Shown here one piece after another: positions 24,410 to 35,298 of a stretch of 64,000 nucleotides of DNA. Below the pieces are notes generated by a model. It ran no database searches. It was not told the origin of the DNA and saw only the letters and a program-made list of their open reading frames with translations. The position numbers and the translations under genes are program-made. Origin of the DNA: Yoonia ponticola (GTDB lineage: Bacteria; Pseudomonadota; Alphaproteobacteria; Rhodobacterales; Rhodobacteraceae); contig NZ_JACIJM010000004.1 of NCBI RefSeq assembly GCF_014199395.1, positions 62,001 to 126,000 of the forward strand, written 5' to 3'. The number at the start of each line of letters is the position of its first letter. Positions within the stretch are counted from its first letter, which is position 1.

Positions 24410-25618
24410 ATGTCCAAGATTAAGGTAGAGAACCCCGTTGTTGAACTCGACGGGGATGAGATGACGCGCATTATCTGGGACTTTATCAAGCAAAAGTTGA
24501 TTTTACCTTACCTTGATATTGACCTGAAATATTACGATCTGAGCATGGAAGTCCGCGACGAGACCAACGACCAGATCACGATTGATGCCGCTGAAGCGAT
24601 CAAGAAATACGGTGTAGGCGTCAAATGTGCGACCATCACGCCCGATGAGGCCCGTGTCGAAGAATTCGGTCTCAAACAGATGTGGCGCAGCCCGAATGGC
24701 ACGATCCGCAACATCTTGGGCGGTGTTGTGTTCCGCGCCCCGATTATCTGTAAGAACGTGCCGCGCCTTGTGCCCGGTTGGACGGACCCGATTGTCATTG
24801 GCCGTCACGCTTTTGGCGACCAGTACAAAGCGACCGATTTCCTGATGCCCGGCCCCGGTAAACTGACGATGAAATTCGTCGGTGAAGACGGCACGGTGAT
24901 TGAGAAAGAAGTGTTCGACGCCCCCTCTGCTGGTGTGGCGATGGGCATGTATAACCTCGACGACTCTATCCGCGACTTTGCCCGTGCGTCGTTGAACTAT
25001 GGTTTGAACCTTGGCTGGCCTGTGTATCTGTCCACCAAAAACACCATCCTCAAGGCATATGACGGCCGCTTCAAAGACTTGTTCCAAGAAATCTTTGACG
25101 CAGAATTCGCCCAGAAATTCGAGGACGCGGGCATCTATTACGAGCACCGCTTGATCGACGATATGGTCGCCTCTGCGATGAAATGGTCCGGCAAATTCGT
25201 TTGGGCTTGTAAAAACTACGACGGCGATGTGCAGTCTGATACTGTCGCCCAAGGGTTCGGGTCGCTTGGCCTGATGACATCCGCGCTGATGACGCCGGAC
25301 GGCAAGATCATCGAAGCAGAAGCCGCCCACGGCACCGTCACCCGCCACTACCGCCAGCACCAAGAAGGCAAAGCGACATCGACCAATTCGATCGCGTCGA
25401 TCTTTGCATGGACAGGTGGGCTAAAGCACCGCGCAAAGTTGGACGACAATGCGCAACTGATGAAATTCGCTGAAACGCTGGAAAAAGTCATCGTGGATAC
25501 GGTTGAATCCGGCTCCATGACCAAAGACCTCGCGTTGCTGGTTGGACCAGATCAGGCGTGGCTGACCACAGAAGGCTTCCTTGAGAAAATCGACGCGAAC
25601 CTGAACGCCGCGATGTAA
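24410..25618 (+). CDS. icd: NADP-dependent isocitrate dehydrogenase
   Basis: 402 residues, the eukaryotic-like (type II) homodimeric class rather than the E. coli type. It shows [15 protein letters not shown] near the start, [12 protein letters not shown] (substrate loop), [12 protein letters not shown] and the [27 protein letters not shown] segment that binds NADP. It converts isocitrate to 2-oxoglutarate in the TCA cycle. GGAGAG lies six bases before ATG 24410. It is transcribed alone, with a strong terminator downstream. Confidence 0.97.
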   Translation: MSKIKVENPVVELDGDEMTRIIWDFIKQKLILPYLDIDLKYYDLSMEVRDETNDQITIDAAEAIKKYGVGVKCATITPDEARVEEFGLKQMWRSPNGTIRNILGGVVFRAPIICKNVPRLVPGWTDPIVIGRHAFGDQYKATDFLMPGPGKLTMKFVGEDGTVIEKEVFDAPSAGVAMGMYNLDDSIRDFARASLNYGLNLGWPVYLSTKNTILKAYDGRFKDLFQEIFDAEFAQKFEDAGIYYEHRLIDDMVASAMKWSGKFVWACKNYDGDVQSDTVAQGFGSLGLMTSALMTPDGKIIEAEAAHGTVTRHYRQHQEGKATSTNSIASIFAWTGGLKHRAKLDDNAQLMKFAETLEKVIVDTVESGSMTKDLALLVGPDQAWLTTEGFLEKIDANLNAAM

Positions 25619-25643
25619 GCGCGCATCTCGCGCAAACTAAATC

Positions 25644-25676
25644 ATGGCCGCATCACGCAACGATGCGGCCATTTTG
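25644..25676 (+). terminator. Terminator of icd
   Basis: An 11-bp perfect stem (ATGGCCGCATC with GATGCGGCCAT) around a 7-base loop is followed by TTTGCG, 25 bases after the stop. Confidence 0.85.
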
Positions 25677-25728
25677 CGTTGTACAGCCACGACTTGCCCC
25701 GCTTCGTTTTGCGCAGTATGGCCCGCGT

Positions 25729-26340
25729 ATGACACACCCTGATCCCTCCGTCCGCCACACCCTGACCGAAGATGCTATGGCCTTTGTGCTATCCACCAGC
25801 ATGTGTGGCTTTGGCCTGATTATGCTGACGCATCTGGGGCTCATTACCGGACAGACCGCGGGATTGGCTGTTTTGATTTCCTACATGACGGGTTGGTCGT
25901 TTGGCGCTGTGTTCTTTGTGGTGAACATTCCGTTTTACGCGCTGGCACTGCTACGCATGGGCTGGCGGTTCACGCTGAAAAGCTTTGTCGCTGTGGGGCT
26001 ATTGTCGGTCATGACGCTGCTGCTGCCTGATCTGATTAGTTTCGACACACTTAATCCTATCGCAGGTGCCGCCTTTGCGGGCGCGTTTATCGGGATCGGC
26101 TTGATGGTTCTATTCCGGCATGGCGGATCGCTGGGCGGGATCGGGGTTGTTGCACTCTATCTACAAGACAAAACCGGATTTCGGGCGGGCTGGACGCAAC
26201 TGGGCTTTGATATCACCTTGATGGTCACGGCGTTCTTTGTGATTGGCGGCGCGCCGATTGTCTGGTCGCTGCTGGGGGCCGTGGTCACAAACCTGATTAT
26301 CGCCGTGAACCACCGTGCCGACCGATACACAGGCCGGTAG
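25729..26340 (+). CDS. YitT family membrane protein
   Basis: 203 residues with five hydrophobic helices. The N-terminal motif GFGLIMLTHLGLITGQTAGLAVLISYMTGWSFG and GGSLGGIGVVALYLQDKTGFRAGWTQLGFD match the YitT/DUF161 family, whose members are membrane proteins of unknown, possibly transport, function. Start ATG 25729 has little of a ribosome-binding site (GCCCGCGT). The frame is open upstream to 25663, but that segment covers the icd terminator. It is followed by the SMR gene 55 bases downstream, perhaps in one transcript. Confidence 0.85.
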   Translation: MTHPDPSVRHTLTEDAMAFVLSTSMCGFGLIMLTHLGLITGQTAGLAVLISYMTGWSFGAVFFVVNIPFYALALLRMGWRFTLKSFVAVGLLSVMTLLLPDLISFDTLNPIAGAAFAGAFIGIGLMVLFRHGGSLGGIGVVALYLQDKTGFRAGWTQLGFDITLMVTAFFVIGGAPIVWSLLGAVVTNLIIAVNHRADRYTGR

Positions 26341-26395
26341 CCACCCCACGCCGTTTGTGATTGCTGCACCTGATACACTTTGCTAGGCGTTTGCC

Positions 26396-26731
26396 ATGCC
26401 GTCACATCTCGTCGCCCTTTTTGTAGCCGTTCTCGCCGAAACCATCGGCACGACAGCCCTGCAAGCCAGCCAGCAGTTCACGCGGTTCTGGCCGTCGGTG
26501 ATCTGTGCGCTAAGCTACGCACTGGCGTTCTACCTTCTGTCGCTCGCGCTCAAGACCATGCCCGTGGGTATTATGTATGCGATCTGGTCAGGCCTTGGCA
26601 TCGTGCTGATCGCGGCCATCGGCTATATCGTCTTTAACCAAAAACTCGACCTGCCCGCCGTGATAGGCATCGGCATGATCCTTGCCGGAATTTTGATCAT
26701 AAACCTGTTCTCGACCAGCGGCACACACTGA
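26396..26731 (+). CDS. Small multidrug resistance (SMR) family transporter
   Basis: 111 residues, four helices. Glu15 in VAVLAETIGTTALQAS is the conserved proton/drug-binding glutamate of EmrE, and MYAIWSGLGIVLIAAIGYIVFNQ is the family's third-helix signature. It is probably a proton-coupled exporter of cationic compounds working as an antiparallel dimer. It could be an EmrE-type single gene or a guanidinium exporter; the AIWSGLG motif is shared by both subtypes, and no guanidine riboswitch was seen upstream. It follows the YitT gene closely. Confidence 0.9.
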   Translation: MPSHLVALFVAVLAETIGTTALQASQQFTRFWPSVICALSYALAFYLLSLALKTMPVGIMYAIWSGLGIVLIAAIGYIVFNQKLDLPAVIGIGMILAGILIINLFSTSGTH

Positions 26732-26873
26732 TTTTCGCCCCCACAACCCTGCATTACAAGCACACGCAAAGCACAGCTGCATTTTAAAGGGGTTCCCTTT
26801 CGCACGGATGCCCTGTATCCGCGCGTCAATTCTGTGCCGAACGCACTGACCTTCCGATGAAAGACTTAAAGTT

Positions 26874-28694
26874 ATGGATATCCGCAATATCGCGATCATC
26901 GCGCACGTTGACCACGGCAAGACGACCCTTGTCGACGAACTGCTCAAGCAGTCCGGCGTCTACCGCGATAACGAAGCCACCGTTGAACGCGCAATGGACA
27001 GCAACGATATCGAGCGCGAACGCGGTATCACTATTCTTGCTAAATGTACGTCCGTTGAATGGAAAGGCACACGCATCAACATCGTTGATACGCCGGGCCA
27101 CGCCGACTTTGGTGGCGAAGTTGAACGTATTCTGTCCATGGTTGACGGTGTTGTTCTGCTGGTCGATTCCGCAGAAGGCCCAATGCCACAGACAAAATTT
27201 GTGACGCAAAAAGCGCTGGCACTTGGCCTGCGCCCAATCGTTGTTGTGAACAAAGTCGATAAAGCGGACGGCGACCCGGACAAAGCGGTTGATGATTGCT
27301 TCGATCTGTTCGCAAACCTCGACGCCGACGACAACCAGCTTGATTTCCCAACGATGTTCGCTTCTGGCCGTGCTGGCTGGTGTGACCAAGAACTCGACGG
27401 GCCACGCGAAAACCTTGACGCGCTGTTCGACCAAATCCTTGCACACGTCCCACTGCCGGCACAGATTTCACGCCGCGACGAGCCGTTCCAAATGCTGGCA
27501 ACGACGTTGTCCGCCGACCCGTTCATCGGTCGTATTCTGACAGGCCGCGTTGAAGCAGGCACCCTGCGTGCTGGCGACACAGTCAAAGCATTGTCGCGCG
27601 ACGGCACAAAAATCGAGCAGTTCCGCGCGTCCAAAATCCTCGCGTTCCGTGGCTTGATGCAGCAAGCAATCGACGTCGCCGAAGCTGGCGACATTGTGAC
27701 CGTTGCCGGTATGACCAAAGCAACCGTTGCCGACACGCTCTGCGATCCTAGCATCGACGTAGCGATCCCGGCACAGCCGATTGATCCGCCAACCATCACA
27801 GTCACATTCGGCATCAACGACAGCCCACTGGCTGGCCGTGACGGCAAGCACGTGCAATCGCGTGTGATCCGCAACCGTCTTGCAAAAGAATGCGAAGTGA
27901 ACGTCGCGATTAAGATCGCCGACACCGAAAAAGGCGACGCCTTTGAAGTATCCGGCCGTGGCGAATTGCAAATGGGTGTTTTGATCGAAAACATGCGCCG
28001 CGAAGGCTTTGAGCTGTCAATCTCGCGTCCACAGGTTATTTTCAAAGACATCGACGGTGTGCGTCACGAGCCGATTGAAGAAGCGACAATCGACGTTGAC
28101 GACGAGTACACTGGCGTTGTTGTTGAAAAGCTGACTGGCCCGCGCAAAGGCAACTTGGTCGAGATGAAACCAGCTGGTGTTGGCAAAACACGGATCGTGG
28201 CACATGTGCCATCCCGTGGCTTGATCGGCTACCACGGCGAATTCCTGACAGACACACGCGGCTCGGGCATCCTGAACCGCTTGTTCCACGGCTGGGAACC
28301 TTACAAAGGTAAAATCCAGGGCCGTCGTCAAGGCGTTCTGATCTCTATGGAAAACGGGACATCTGTTGCGTTCGCTCTGTGGAAACTCGAAGATCGCGGC
28401 AAATTCTTCATCGGCGCACAAGAAGCGGTTTACCAAGGTATGATCATCGGCGAACACAGCCGCGAGAACGACCTTGAAGTGAACCCGTTGAAAGGCAAAC
28501 AGCTGACCAACGTGCGGGCATCCGGTACGGACGAAGCGGTGCGTTTGACAACACCAGTTGTCATGACGCTAGAGCAAGCGATTGCCTACATCGATGACGA
28601 CGAATTGGTTGAAGTCACGCCAAACGCGATCCGGTTGCGCAAACGCCACCTTGATCCGCACGAGCGGAAACGCCAGTCCCGCACCGGCGGATAA
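26874..28694 (+). CDS. typA: GTPase TypA/BipA
   Basis: 606 residues. The translational GTPase motifs are intact: G1 AHVDHGKTTL (about 11-20), G2 ERGIT, G3 DTPGHADF and G4 NKVDKAD, followed by EF-G-like domains and the BipA C-terminal domain. It binds ribosomes and assists 50S assembly, especially in cold or stress. It stands alone, with a strong terminator right after the stop. Confidence 0.97.
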   Translation: MDIRNIAIIAHVDHGKTTLVDELLKQSGVYRDNEATVERAMDSNDIERERGITILAKCTSVEWKGTRINIVDTPGHADFGGEVERILSMVDGVVLLVDSAEGPMPQTKFVTQKALALGLRPIVVVNKVDKADGDPDKAVDDCFDLFANLDADDNQLDFPTMFASGRAGWCDQELDGPRENLDALFDQILAHVPLPAQISRRDEPFQMLATTLSADPFIGRILTGRVEAGTLRAGDTVKALSRDGTKIEQFRASKILAFRGLMQQAIDVAEAGDIVTVAGMTKATVADTLCDPSIDVAIPAQPIDPPTITVTFGINDSPLAGRDGKHVQSRVIRNRLAKECEVNVAIKIADTEKGDAFEVSGRGELQMGVLIENMRREGFELSISRPQVIFKDIDGVRHEPIEEATIDVDDEYTGVVVEKLTGPRKGNLVEMKPAGVGKTRIVAHVPSRGLIGYHGEFLTDTRGSGILNRLFHGWEPYKGKIQGRRQGVLISMENGTSVAFALWKLEDRGKFFIGAQEAVYQGMIIGEHSRENDLEVNPLKGKQLTNVRASGTDEAVRLTTPVVMTLEQAIAYIDDDELVEVTPNAIRLRKRHLDPHERKRQSRTGG

Positions 28695-28700
28695 AACAAT

Positions 28701-28729
28701 AAAAGCCGCGCAAATTGCGCGGCTTTTTC
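28701..28729 (+). terminator. Terminator of typA
   Basis: AAAAGCCGCGC and GCGCGGCTTTT form an 11-bp stem around AAATT, continuing into TTTTTCG. Stop codon is seven bases upstream. Confidence 0.9.
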
Positions 28730-28743
28730 GTTTCTACTGGGCG

Positions 28744-28763
28744 CGATTTTTCTGGAAAAATCG
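28744..28763 (-). repeat. Copy 1 of a 20-bp intergenic palindrome
   Basis: CGATTTTTCTGGAAAAATCG differs at one central base from the two perfect copies at 38522 and 42558. It lies 25 bases after the stop of the DUF1330 gene. Possible terminator or protein-binding site. Confidence 0.7.
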
Positions 28764-28788
28764 TACAAAATATCGCGAAATTTTGGGC

Positions 28789-29079
28789 CTACTCGGCTTC
28801 TTCGACGATGCTCAATTCGCGCTGGCTAGCACCTTTGGCAAAGCCAAGCGCCTCTTGATAGGCGTCCGAATAATAGCAATCGTGTGCAGCTTGCAGGCTT
28901 GGGAAACGTGCGACGACATTGCGAGGCCGATCAGGCCCCTCTAACGTTTCGTACTTACCGCCACGCGCCAAAAACACGCCTTGATGATCCGCAATCGCAA
29001 CCGTCGCGCGTTTGGCGTATTCACCGTAAGCGGTTTCGTCCGTTACCGTGACATGCGCAATCCAAAGTGCTGTTGGCAT
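28789..29079 (-). CDS. DUF1330 domain protein
   Basis: 96 residues, dimeric alpha-beta-barrel type: it begins [21 protein letters not shown] and carries RNVVARFPSLQAAHDCYYSDAYQEAL, both typical of DUF1330. Function unknown. Its ATG at 29079 overlaps the alaS stop by one base (TAATG), so it is translated from the alaS mRNA. Converges on typA. Confidence 0.9.
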   Translation of the reverse strand: MPTALWIAHVTVTDETAYGEYAKRATVAIADHQGVFLARGGKYETLEGPDRPRNVVARFPSLQAAHDCYYSDAYQEALGFAKGASQRELSIVEEAE

Positions 29080-31733
29080 TATAAGCCCTCCAAGTAAGTT
29101 TTCGCAGCTGCAATTGCCGCATCTGCATTTTCTGCCGATGCGCCACCGCCCTGCGCCATATCGGCACGACCGCCGCCGCCTTTACCGCCCAAAAGCGGCA
29201 CAGCAGCACGCAGCACATCCACCGCCGACACCTTGTCGGTAAGGTCTTTTGTGACGCCCGCCGCAACGGCTGCTTTGCCGCCCGCATCCGCGATCAACAG
29301 GACAACGCCGCTACCGATCCGGTCTTTGAACTGGTCCACAAGCGCTGGCAAATCCTTGCCCGACACGCCCTGCATCACTTGGCCGACAAAGCCCATGCCG
29401 TTGACTTTTGCATCTACCGGAGCCGCGTCACCGCCGCCGCCCATCGCCACATCGCGGCGCAATTGGGCGACCTCATTGGCCAATGCTTTGCGTTCGTCCA
29501 TCAATGCTTTCACACGGTCCGCGACATCCGCCGCAGGTGCCTTAAGCACATTCGCCACAGCCGCCAAGCGGTGATCCTGCTCGCGCAAATAATCCAACGC
29601 AGCTTGGCCCGTTAACGCTTCGATCCGGCGCACACCAGCACTGGACGCAGAATCGCCCAGCGTCACAAACGCGCCGATTTCTCCCAGACGGTCCACATGT
29701 GTCCCGCCGCACAGCTCAAGACTATAGGTCATGCCATCAGCGCCTTTGCCCGATCCGGCCAGTTGACCCATCGAGACCACGCGCACTTCGTCGCCGTATT
29801 TTTCGCCAAACAACGCTTGCGCCCCAAGGCCACGTGCATCGTCTGGCGTCATGATCCGCGTCTCAACCGCAGTATTCTGACGGATCAGCGCGTTCACTTC
29901 ACGTTCAACCTTTGCCAGATCATCAAGGCTCACGGCCGCGTTATGGCTAAAGTCGAACCGCAACCGATCCGGCGCGTTCAACGATCCCTTTTGCGCGATA
30001 TGATCGCCCAAGACATTGCGCAGCGCCTCGTTCAGCAAATGCGTCGCAGAGTGGTTCGCTTGGATCGCCGTGCGGCGGTCCGCGTCAACCACAAGGCTCG
30101 CGCCCTGCCCGGTTTTGATCTCGCCAGACACGACCTTGCCGATGTGGATGAACACACCCGCCACCTTTTTCGTGTCGGTGATTTCCACGGCGCCGGACTC
30201 GGTTTTAATGATGCCCGCATCGCCGACCTGACCGCCCGATTCCGCGTAGAACGGTGTCTGGTTTAAGGCGACTTGCACCTCACCTTTGGCCGTTTTCGCG
30301 GACGCGCCGTCCACGATCAACGCGACGATCTGGCCTTCTGCGGACAGCGTATCGTAGCCCAAGAAATCAGTTGTGCCGTGCTGGTCTGCGACGTCGAACC
30401 AAACGCTCGCGTCGGCCTCGGCGCCTGTGCCGGACCATGCGGCGCGCGCCTTGGCCTTTTGTTCGGCCATCGCGGCGTCAAAGCCGTCGGTGTCCACGCC
30501 CAGACCCTTTTCGCGCAACGCGTCTTGCGTCAAATCAAGCGGGAAACCGAATGTATCATAGAGTTTGAACGCCGCGGCACCCGGCAATTCGCCGCCCTCG
30601 GCCAAACCGGACACTTCGTCGTCGAGCAACTTCAAACCGCGATCAAGCGTGGTTTTGAAACGGATTTCTTCGTTCAACAATGTCTCTTCGATCAGGCGCT
30701 GGCCTTGGCCCAATTCGGGGTACGCGGCACCCATCTGCGTGATCAATTCAGGCACCAATTTATGCATGACCGGATCTTTCGCACCCAACAAATGCGCATG
30801 ACGCATCGCGCGGCGCATGATCCGGCGCAGCACATAACCGCGGCCTTCATTCGATGGCAAAACACCCTCGGCAATCAGGAACGACGTGGACCGCAGGTGG
30901 TCAGCAATCACGCGGTGATGCGTGTTGCCGTCACCGTCCGGATCAACATTCGTGGCATGCGCGGACGCCTCAATCAGCGCGCGCATCAGGTCGGTGTCGT
31001 AGTTATCGTGTTTGCCTTGCAGCAACGCGCCGATCCGTTCCAGACCCATGCCCGTGTCAATCGACTGCATATCCAGCGGCGTCATCGACCCATCAGCGTG
31101 CTGTTCATTCTGCATGAACACGACGTTCCAAATCTCAATAAAACGGTCGCCATCTTCATCAGGCGAACCCGGAGGGCCACCCCAAATCTTATCTCCGTGG
31201 TCGTAGAAAATCTCTGTACACGGCCCACAAGGCCCCGTCGGACCCATCCGCCAAAAGTTGTCGTCCGTCGGAATGCGAATGATCTTGTCATCAGTCAGGC
31301 CGCCGACCTTTTTCCAAATCTCGGCCGCTTCGTCATCAGTGTGATAAACCGTCACCAGCAGCTTGTCTTTGTTGATGCCAAAGTCTTTGGTCAACAGGTC
31401 CCAAGCGTATGGAATCGCTTCGTTTTTGAAGTAATCGCCAAAGCTGAAATTCCCTAACATCTCGAAAAACGTATGGTGCCGCGCGGTGTAACCCACATTA
31501 TCCAGATCGTTGTGTTTACCACCCGCGCGGACACATTTCTGGCTGGTCGTTGCCCGCTGATACGGCCCCTGTTCAACACCGGTAAATCGATTTTTGAACT
31601 GAACCATGCCCGAATTTGTGAACATCAAGGTCGGATCATTGCGCGGCACAAGCGGGCTAGAGGCAACTTTTTCGTGCCCATTGCGTGCGTAAAAATCCAA
31701 GAAGGTGGAGCGGATATCGGACAAGCTGGTCAT
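29079..31733 (-). CDS. alaS: Alanyl-tRNA synthetase
   Basis: 884 residues. The class II core ([33 protein letters not shown]), the editing-domain zinc motif ([16 protein letters not shown] and [13 protein letters not shown]) and the C-terminal DHHA1 domain with a Gly/Ala-rich region are all present. It charges tRNA-Ala and edits misacylated Ser and Gly. Start MTSLSDIRS at 31733 is the family's usual N-terminus; the 30 residues open upstream show no homology. It lies downstream of recA, the usual order in alphaproteobacteria, with a terminator between. Confidence 0.97.
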   Translation of the reverse strand: MTSLSDIRSTFLDFYARNGHEKVASSPLVPRNDPTLMFTNSGMVQFKNRFTGVEQGPYQRATTSQKCVRAGGKHNDLDNVGYTARHHTFFEMLGNFSFGDYFKNEAIPYAWDLLTKDFGINKDKLLVTVYHTDDEAAEIWKKVGGLTDDKIIRIPTDDNFWRMGPTGPCGPCTEIFYDHGDKIWGGPPGSPDEDGDRFIEIWNVVFMQNEQHADGSMTPLDMQSIDTGMGLERIGALLQGKHDNYDTDLMRALIEASAHATNVDPDGDGNTHHRVIADHLRSTSFLIAEGVLPSNEGRGYVLRRIMRRAMRHAHLLGAKDPVMHKLVPELITQMGAAYPELGQGQRLIEETLLNEEIRFKTTLDRGLKLLDDEVSGLAEGGELPGAAAFKLYDTFGFPLDLTQDALREKGLGVDTDGFDAAMAEQKAKARAAWSGTGAEADASVWFDVADQHGTTDFLGYDTLSAEGQIVALIVDGASAKTAKGEVQVALNQTPFYAESGGQVGDAGIIKTESGAVEITDTKKVAGVFIHIGKVVSGEIKTGQGASLVVDADRRTAIQANHSATHLLNEALRNVLGDHIAQKGSLNAPDRLRFDFSHNAAVSLDDLAKVEREVNALIRQNTAVETRIMTPDDARGLGAQALFGEKYGDEVRVVSMGQLAGSGKGADGMTYSLELCGGTHVDRLGEIGAFVTLGDSASSAGVRRIEALTGQAALDYLREQDHRLAAVANVLKAPAADVADRVKALMDERKALANEVAQLRRDVAMGGGGDAAPVDAKVNGMGFVGQVMQGVSGKDLPALVDQFKDRIGSGVVLLIADAGGKAAVAAGVTKDLTDKVSAVDVLRAAVPLLGGKGGGGRADMAQGGGASAENADAAIAAAKTYLEGL

Positions 31734-31806
31734 GGGCGTCTTTCGCAAGGAAATAAAGGTTATCTCGTGAAATAACCGCCACCCTGCAAACTGTCCACAG
31801 CACAAC

Positions 31807-31836
31807 GCAAAAGGGCGCCCCAATTGGGACGCCCTT
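31807..31836 (-). terminator. Terminator of recA
   Basis: On the minus strand AAGGGCG and CGCCCTT pair, with CCC/GGG inside around CAATT, followed by TTTTGCG. It lies 22 bases after the recA stop. Confidence 0.85.
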
Positions 31837-31858
31837 GTGATAAATCAATTAAGTGGTC

Positions 31859-32935
31859 TTAACCTTCGACCAGATCATCGTCAGCGGACGGGCTATCGTC
31901 ACCGTCAAAATCCAAACCATGCGCGGCACGAATTTTGTCTTCGATCTCAGCCGCGAGATGTGGGTTTTCACGCAAGAACGTCTTGGAATTCTCGCGACCC
32001 TGCCCCATGCGTTCGTCCCCATAAGAGAACCAAGCGCCAGCTTTTTCAACAACGCCAGCTTTCACACCCAGATCAAGCAGTTCGCCGTTCTTGGAAATGC
32101 CTTCGCCGTACATGATATCAAACTCGACCTGCTTGAATGGCGGTGCGACTTTGTTCTTCACAACCTTCACGCGGGTGGCGTTACCCACGACTTCGTCACG
32201 GTCTTTGATCGCGCCGATGCGGCGGATGTCCAAACGGACAGAAGAGTAGAATTTCAAGGCGTTACCGCCCGTTGTTGTCTCAGGAGAGCCGAACATCACG
32301 CCGATTTTCATACGGATTTGGTTAATGAAAATCACCATACAACCGGACCGGTTAATCGACCCTGTCAGTTTCCGCATCGCTTGCGACATTAACCGCGCAT
32401 GCACACCAACAGAACTGTCACCCATGTCGCCTTCAAGCTCGGATTTCGGTGTCAAAGCCGCGACCGAATCGACCACGATCAAGCTGACCGCACCGGAACG
32501 CACCAGCGTATCGACAATCTCAAGCGCCTGCTCACCAGTATCCGGCTGCGAAATTAGCAATTCATCAAGGTTAACACCAAGCTTTTTCGCATAGGTCGGG
32601 TCCAGCGCGTGTTCCGCGTCAACAAAGGCACAAACGCCGCCCTTTTTCTGCTCTTCCGCAAGGGTATGCAGCGTCAGCGTCGTTTTACCGGACGATTCTG
32701 GGCCATAAATCTCAATGATCCGGCCTTTCGGCAGACCACCAATACCTAGCGCAATATCCAGACCCAGCGAACCCGTCGATGTCGCCTCGATATCAGCCAT
32801 TTGGCCTTTACCGCCAAGGGTCATGATCGATCCCTTACCAAACTGCCGCTCGATTTGGGCCAAAGCACTATCAAGCGCCTTTTGTTTGTCCGCTGTTTTT
32901 TTGTCTGTCATGTTAAAAAGTTCTGCCGTTGCCAT
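31859..32935 (-). CDS. recA: Recombinase RecA
   Basis: 358 residues. Walker [10 protein letters not shown], the MAW-type motif and L1/L2 loops ([21 protein letters not shown]) are intact. The protein drives homologous strand exchange and triggers LexA self-cleavage. The start at 32935 gives [14 protein letters not shown], as in other Rhodobacterales RecA; a later start at MTDKKT (32911) is possible. An SOS box lies 52 bases upstream. Confidence 0.97.
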   Translation of the reverse strand: MATAELFNMTDKKTADKQKALDSALAQIERQFGKGSIMTLGGKGQMADIEATSTGSLGLDIALGIGGLPKGRIIEIYGPESSGKTTLTLHTLAEEQKKGGVCAFVDAEHALDPTYAKKLGVNLDELLISQPDTGEQALEIVDTLVRSGAVSLIVVDSVAALTPKSELEGDMGDSSVGVHARLMSQAMRKLTGSINRSGCMVIFINQIRMKIGVMFGSPETTTGGNALKFYSSVRLDIRRIGAIKDRDEVVGNATRVKVVKNKVAPPFKQVEFDIMYGEGISKNGELLDLGVKAGVVEKAGAWFSYGDERMGQGRENSKTFLRENPHLAAEIEDKIRAAHGLDFDGDDSPSADDDLVEG

Positions 32936-32986
32936 GTCAATTACGCCCTTATTTCACAGGCCCTGTCGGGCTACAATCTCTGCTTT

Positions 32987-33001
32987 GTTCTCTTTATGTT
33001 C
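32987..33001 (-). promoter_or_regulatory. LexA (SOS) box of recA
   Basis: GTTC-TCTTTAT-GTTC exactly matches the alphaproteobacterial SOS box GTTC-N7-GTTC (read as GAAC-N7-GAAC on the recA strand) and lies 52-66 bases before the recA start. Confidence 0.85.
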
Positions 33002-33130
33002 CCCTCATCATATGGGACCAAAACAAGAACATATCAACTAAAATCTTCAATACATATTAAATCGTATGAGTGGTTAATTTAGGATTTATACCGTAGAATA
33101 TTGTGAAATTAGTTCAATAACGGACGCCAA

Positions 33131-33733
33131 ATGCTTGTTTTCTGGGCCGAAAAATTAGTCTTCCTCGCTGTTCCAAAGACCGGCACCACGGCAATTGAAG
33201 GTGCACTTGCGCCGCGTGCGTCCATGGTTTTACGCGATCCGCCGCAGCTAAAACACTCGCCCGTTTACCGTTACAGACGATTCTTGCAGCCATTATTCGC
33301 ACAGGGCGGCGGCCAACCGGACATGGAAACTTTCGCCATTGTGCGCGACCCGATTGACTGGCTCGGCAGTTGGTATCGCTACCGCATGCGCGATGCGTTA
33401 ATCGGCCACCAGAACTCAACCCTCGGGATCAGTTTCGACGATTTCGTTCTAGAATACAGCAAAGGCCAAAGCGCGCCTTTCGCCAAGGTAGGATCGCAGG
33501 CCAAGTTCTTGACATTAGGCGATAAATCCATCGGCGTCGATCATCTTTTCCGCTACGAAGCAATGCCAAAAGCCGTCGCATTTTTGCAAGATCGGCTCAA
33601 CTTAGACGAGATCACCCTCGACCGCAAAAACGTTTCGCCACAGATGGCATTAACCTTGTCCAAGGACGTCGAAACCCGTCTGCGCGAGCGTTGCGCAGAA
33701 GAATTTTCCGTTTGGGAACAAGGGCAGACATAA
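33131..33733 (+). CDS. Sulfotransferase-like protein
   Basis: 200 residues. PKTGTTA at residues 15-21 is the 5'-phosphosulfate loop for PAPS, and VRDPIDWLGSWYRYR (about 72-86) is the 3'-phosphate motif. It probably transfers sulfate to a carbohydrate or lipid head group, but the acceptor is unknown. It stands alone, divergent from recA, with no clear ribosome-binding site. A short hairpin follows the stop. Small sulfotransferases of this type are frequent in marine Rhodobacteraceae and may modify surface polysaccharide. Confidence 0.8.
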   Translation: MLVFWAEKLVFLAVPKTGTTAIEGALAPRASMVLRDPPQLKHSPVYRYRRFLQPLFAQGGGQPDMETFAIVRDPIDWLGSWYRYRMRDALIGHQNSTLGISFDDFVLEYSKGQSAPFAKVGSQAKFLTLGDKSIGVDHLFRYEAMPKAVAFLQDRLNLDEITLDRKNVSPQMALTLSKDVETRLRERCAEEFSVWEQGQT

Positions 33734-33740
33734 AATTTTG

Positions 33741-33758
33741 GAACGTTAAGCGTTCTTT
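33741..33758 (+). terminator. Short hairpin between the sulfotransferase gene and glpK
   Basis: GAACG and CGTTC pair around TTAAG, followed by TTT. Stop codons of both converging genes are within ten bases. Confidence 0.45.
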
Positions 33759-35250
33759 AATCCTGCCGTGACAAGGTACGTTCAATCGCATCCTGCCAGC
33801 CCGCGTACCGCCGTTCGCGTGTCGGCTCGTCCATTTCAGGATCAAATCGCTGGTCCAACGCCCAATTCGCCGCGAACCCTGCCTGATCGGGGTAAACTCC
33901 GGCTCGCATTCCCGCCAACCACGCCACCCCCAGTGCCGTGGTTTCCAAAACCTGCGGCCGATCGACTGGCGCACCAATAATGTCGGAAAGGAACTGCATC
34001 GACCAATCAGAGGCGCTCATTCCGCCGTCCACACGCAAAACACCGGCATCTTTGGCGTCCGGCCAGTCACTTTTCATTGCGTCCAGCAAATCGCGGGTCT
34101 GATACCCCACGCTCTCTAACGCAGCCTTGGCAAATTCCGCAGGACCGGACCCGCGCGTCAGGCCATAAATCGCCCCCCGCGCATGGGCATCCCAATGCGG
34201 CGCACCTAGTCCGGTAAATGCAGGCACAAGGTACAATTCCTGTTCAATATCAGCCTGTTCGGCCAATGCTTGGGTCTCGCTCGCGTGCTCGATAATACCC
34301 AAACCGTCACGCAACCACTGCACAACAGCACCTGCAATAAAGATCGATCCTTCAAGCGCATAAGTGGCTTTCCCGTCCAACTGATACGCAATCGTCCCAA
34401 GCATCCGCTTCTGACTGCGCACAAGCGTATCGCCCGTATTTAACAGCGCAAAACACCCCGTGCCGTAGGTCGATTTCAACATACCTGGTTGGAAACACGC
34501 CTGCCCGATCGTCGCTGCCTGCTGGTCACCAGCAACGCCTAAAATCGGCATCTCTGCGCCAAACAGCTCCTCGGCTACGATCCCGAAATCTGCAGCACAA
34601 TCAAGCACTTCTGGCAGCATCTTCATCGGGATATTCAGCCGCGCACAGATACTATCGTCCCACATGCCTTCGCGAATATTATACAACATCGTGCGGGCGG
34701 CATTGGTGGCATCGGTCACATGCCGTGCGCCCTTGGTCAGTTTCCAAATCAGGTAGCAATCGACGGTGCCAAACAGCAATTCACCCGCTTCGGCCCGCGC
34801 CCGAACCCCGTCAACATTGTCCAAAATCCAAGCCAGTTTCGTCGAGGAAAAGTAAGGATCTAGCAGCAATCCGGTCTTTTCCGTCACTTCATCCTCAAAG
34901 CCGTCAGCTTTCAGCGCCTGACAAACATCCGCCGTCCGTCGGTCCTGCCAAACGATGGCATTATGCACAGGTTCGCCCGTCGATTTGTCCCAAACAACAA
35001 CGGTTTCGCGTTGGTTCGTGATCCCAATTCCCGACACATCCGCAGCCGTAATCCCCGCCTTTTTCAACGCACCTTTGGTGGTTGAAACGGTCGTGTCCCA
35101 CAAGTCGGCCACGACGTGTTCCACCCATCCCGACTGCGGGAAATGTTGTGTGAATTCAATCTGATCCGAGGCGACAATGCCCATATCTTTGTCAAAAACG
35201 ATAGCGCGGCTTGACGTCGTGCCCTGATCAATCGCCAGAATATAGGTCAT
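33757..35250 (-). CDS. glpK: Glycerol kinase
   Basis: 497 residues, full length. [15 protein letters not shown] at the N-terminus is the FGGY phosphate motif, [13 protein letters not shown] the glycerol-site segment, and [20 protein letters not shown] the ATP-site segment. It makes glycerol 3-phosphate for GlpD. It lies 48 bases downstream of glpD on the same strand, so both are probably one transcript controlled from the glpD/glpR divergent region. Confidence 0.96.
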   Translation of the reverse strand: MTYILAIDQGTTSSRAIVFDKDMGIVASDQIEFTQHFPQSGWVEHVVADLWDTTVSTTKGALKKAGITAADVSGIGITNQRETVVVWDKSTGEPVHNAIVWQDRRTADVCQALKADGFEDEVTEKTGLLLDPYFSSTKLAWILDNVDGVRARAEAGELLFGTVDCYLIWKLTKGARHVTDATNAARTMLYNIREGMWDDSICARLNIPMKMLPEVLDCAADFGIVAEELFGAEMPILGVAGDQQAATIGQACFQPGMLKSTYGTGCFALLNTGDTLVRSQKRMLGTIAYQLDGKATYALEGSIFIAGAVVQWLRDGLGIIEHASETQALAEQADIEQELYLVPAFTGLGAPHWDAHARGAIYGLTRGSGPAEFAKAALESVGYQTRDLLDAMKSDWPDAKDAGVLRVDGGMSASDWSMQFLSDIIGAPVDRPQVLETTALGVAWLAGMRAGVYPDQAGFAANWALDQRFDPEMDEPTRERRYAGWQDAIERTLSRQD

Positions 35251-35298
35251 GGAGTCCCCCCAAAATGTGTCGTGATTTTAACCGCCGTGGCCGCAGGC

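Noticed and set aside
26960-28051. A 363-codon antisense frame inside typA
   Set aside because: TypA is intact and conserved across the whole stretch; the antisense frame is Ser/Arg-rich with no known motif.
30273-31457. A 394-codon plus-strand frame inside alaS
   Set aside because: It is antisense to conserved synthetase motifs and has the His/Arg/Gln-rich composition typical of shadow frames.
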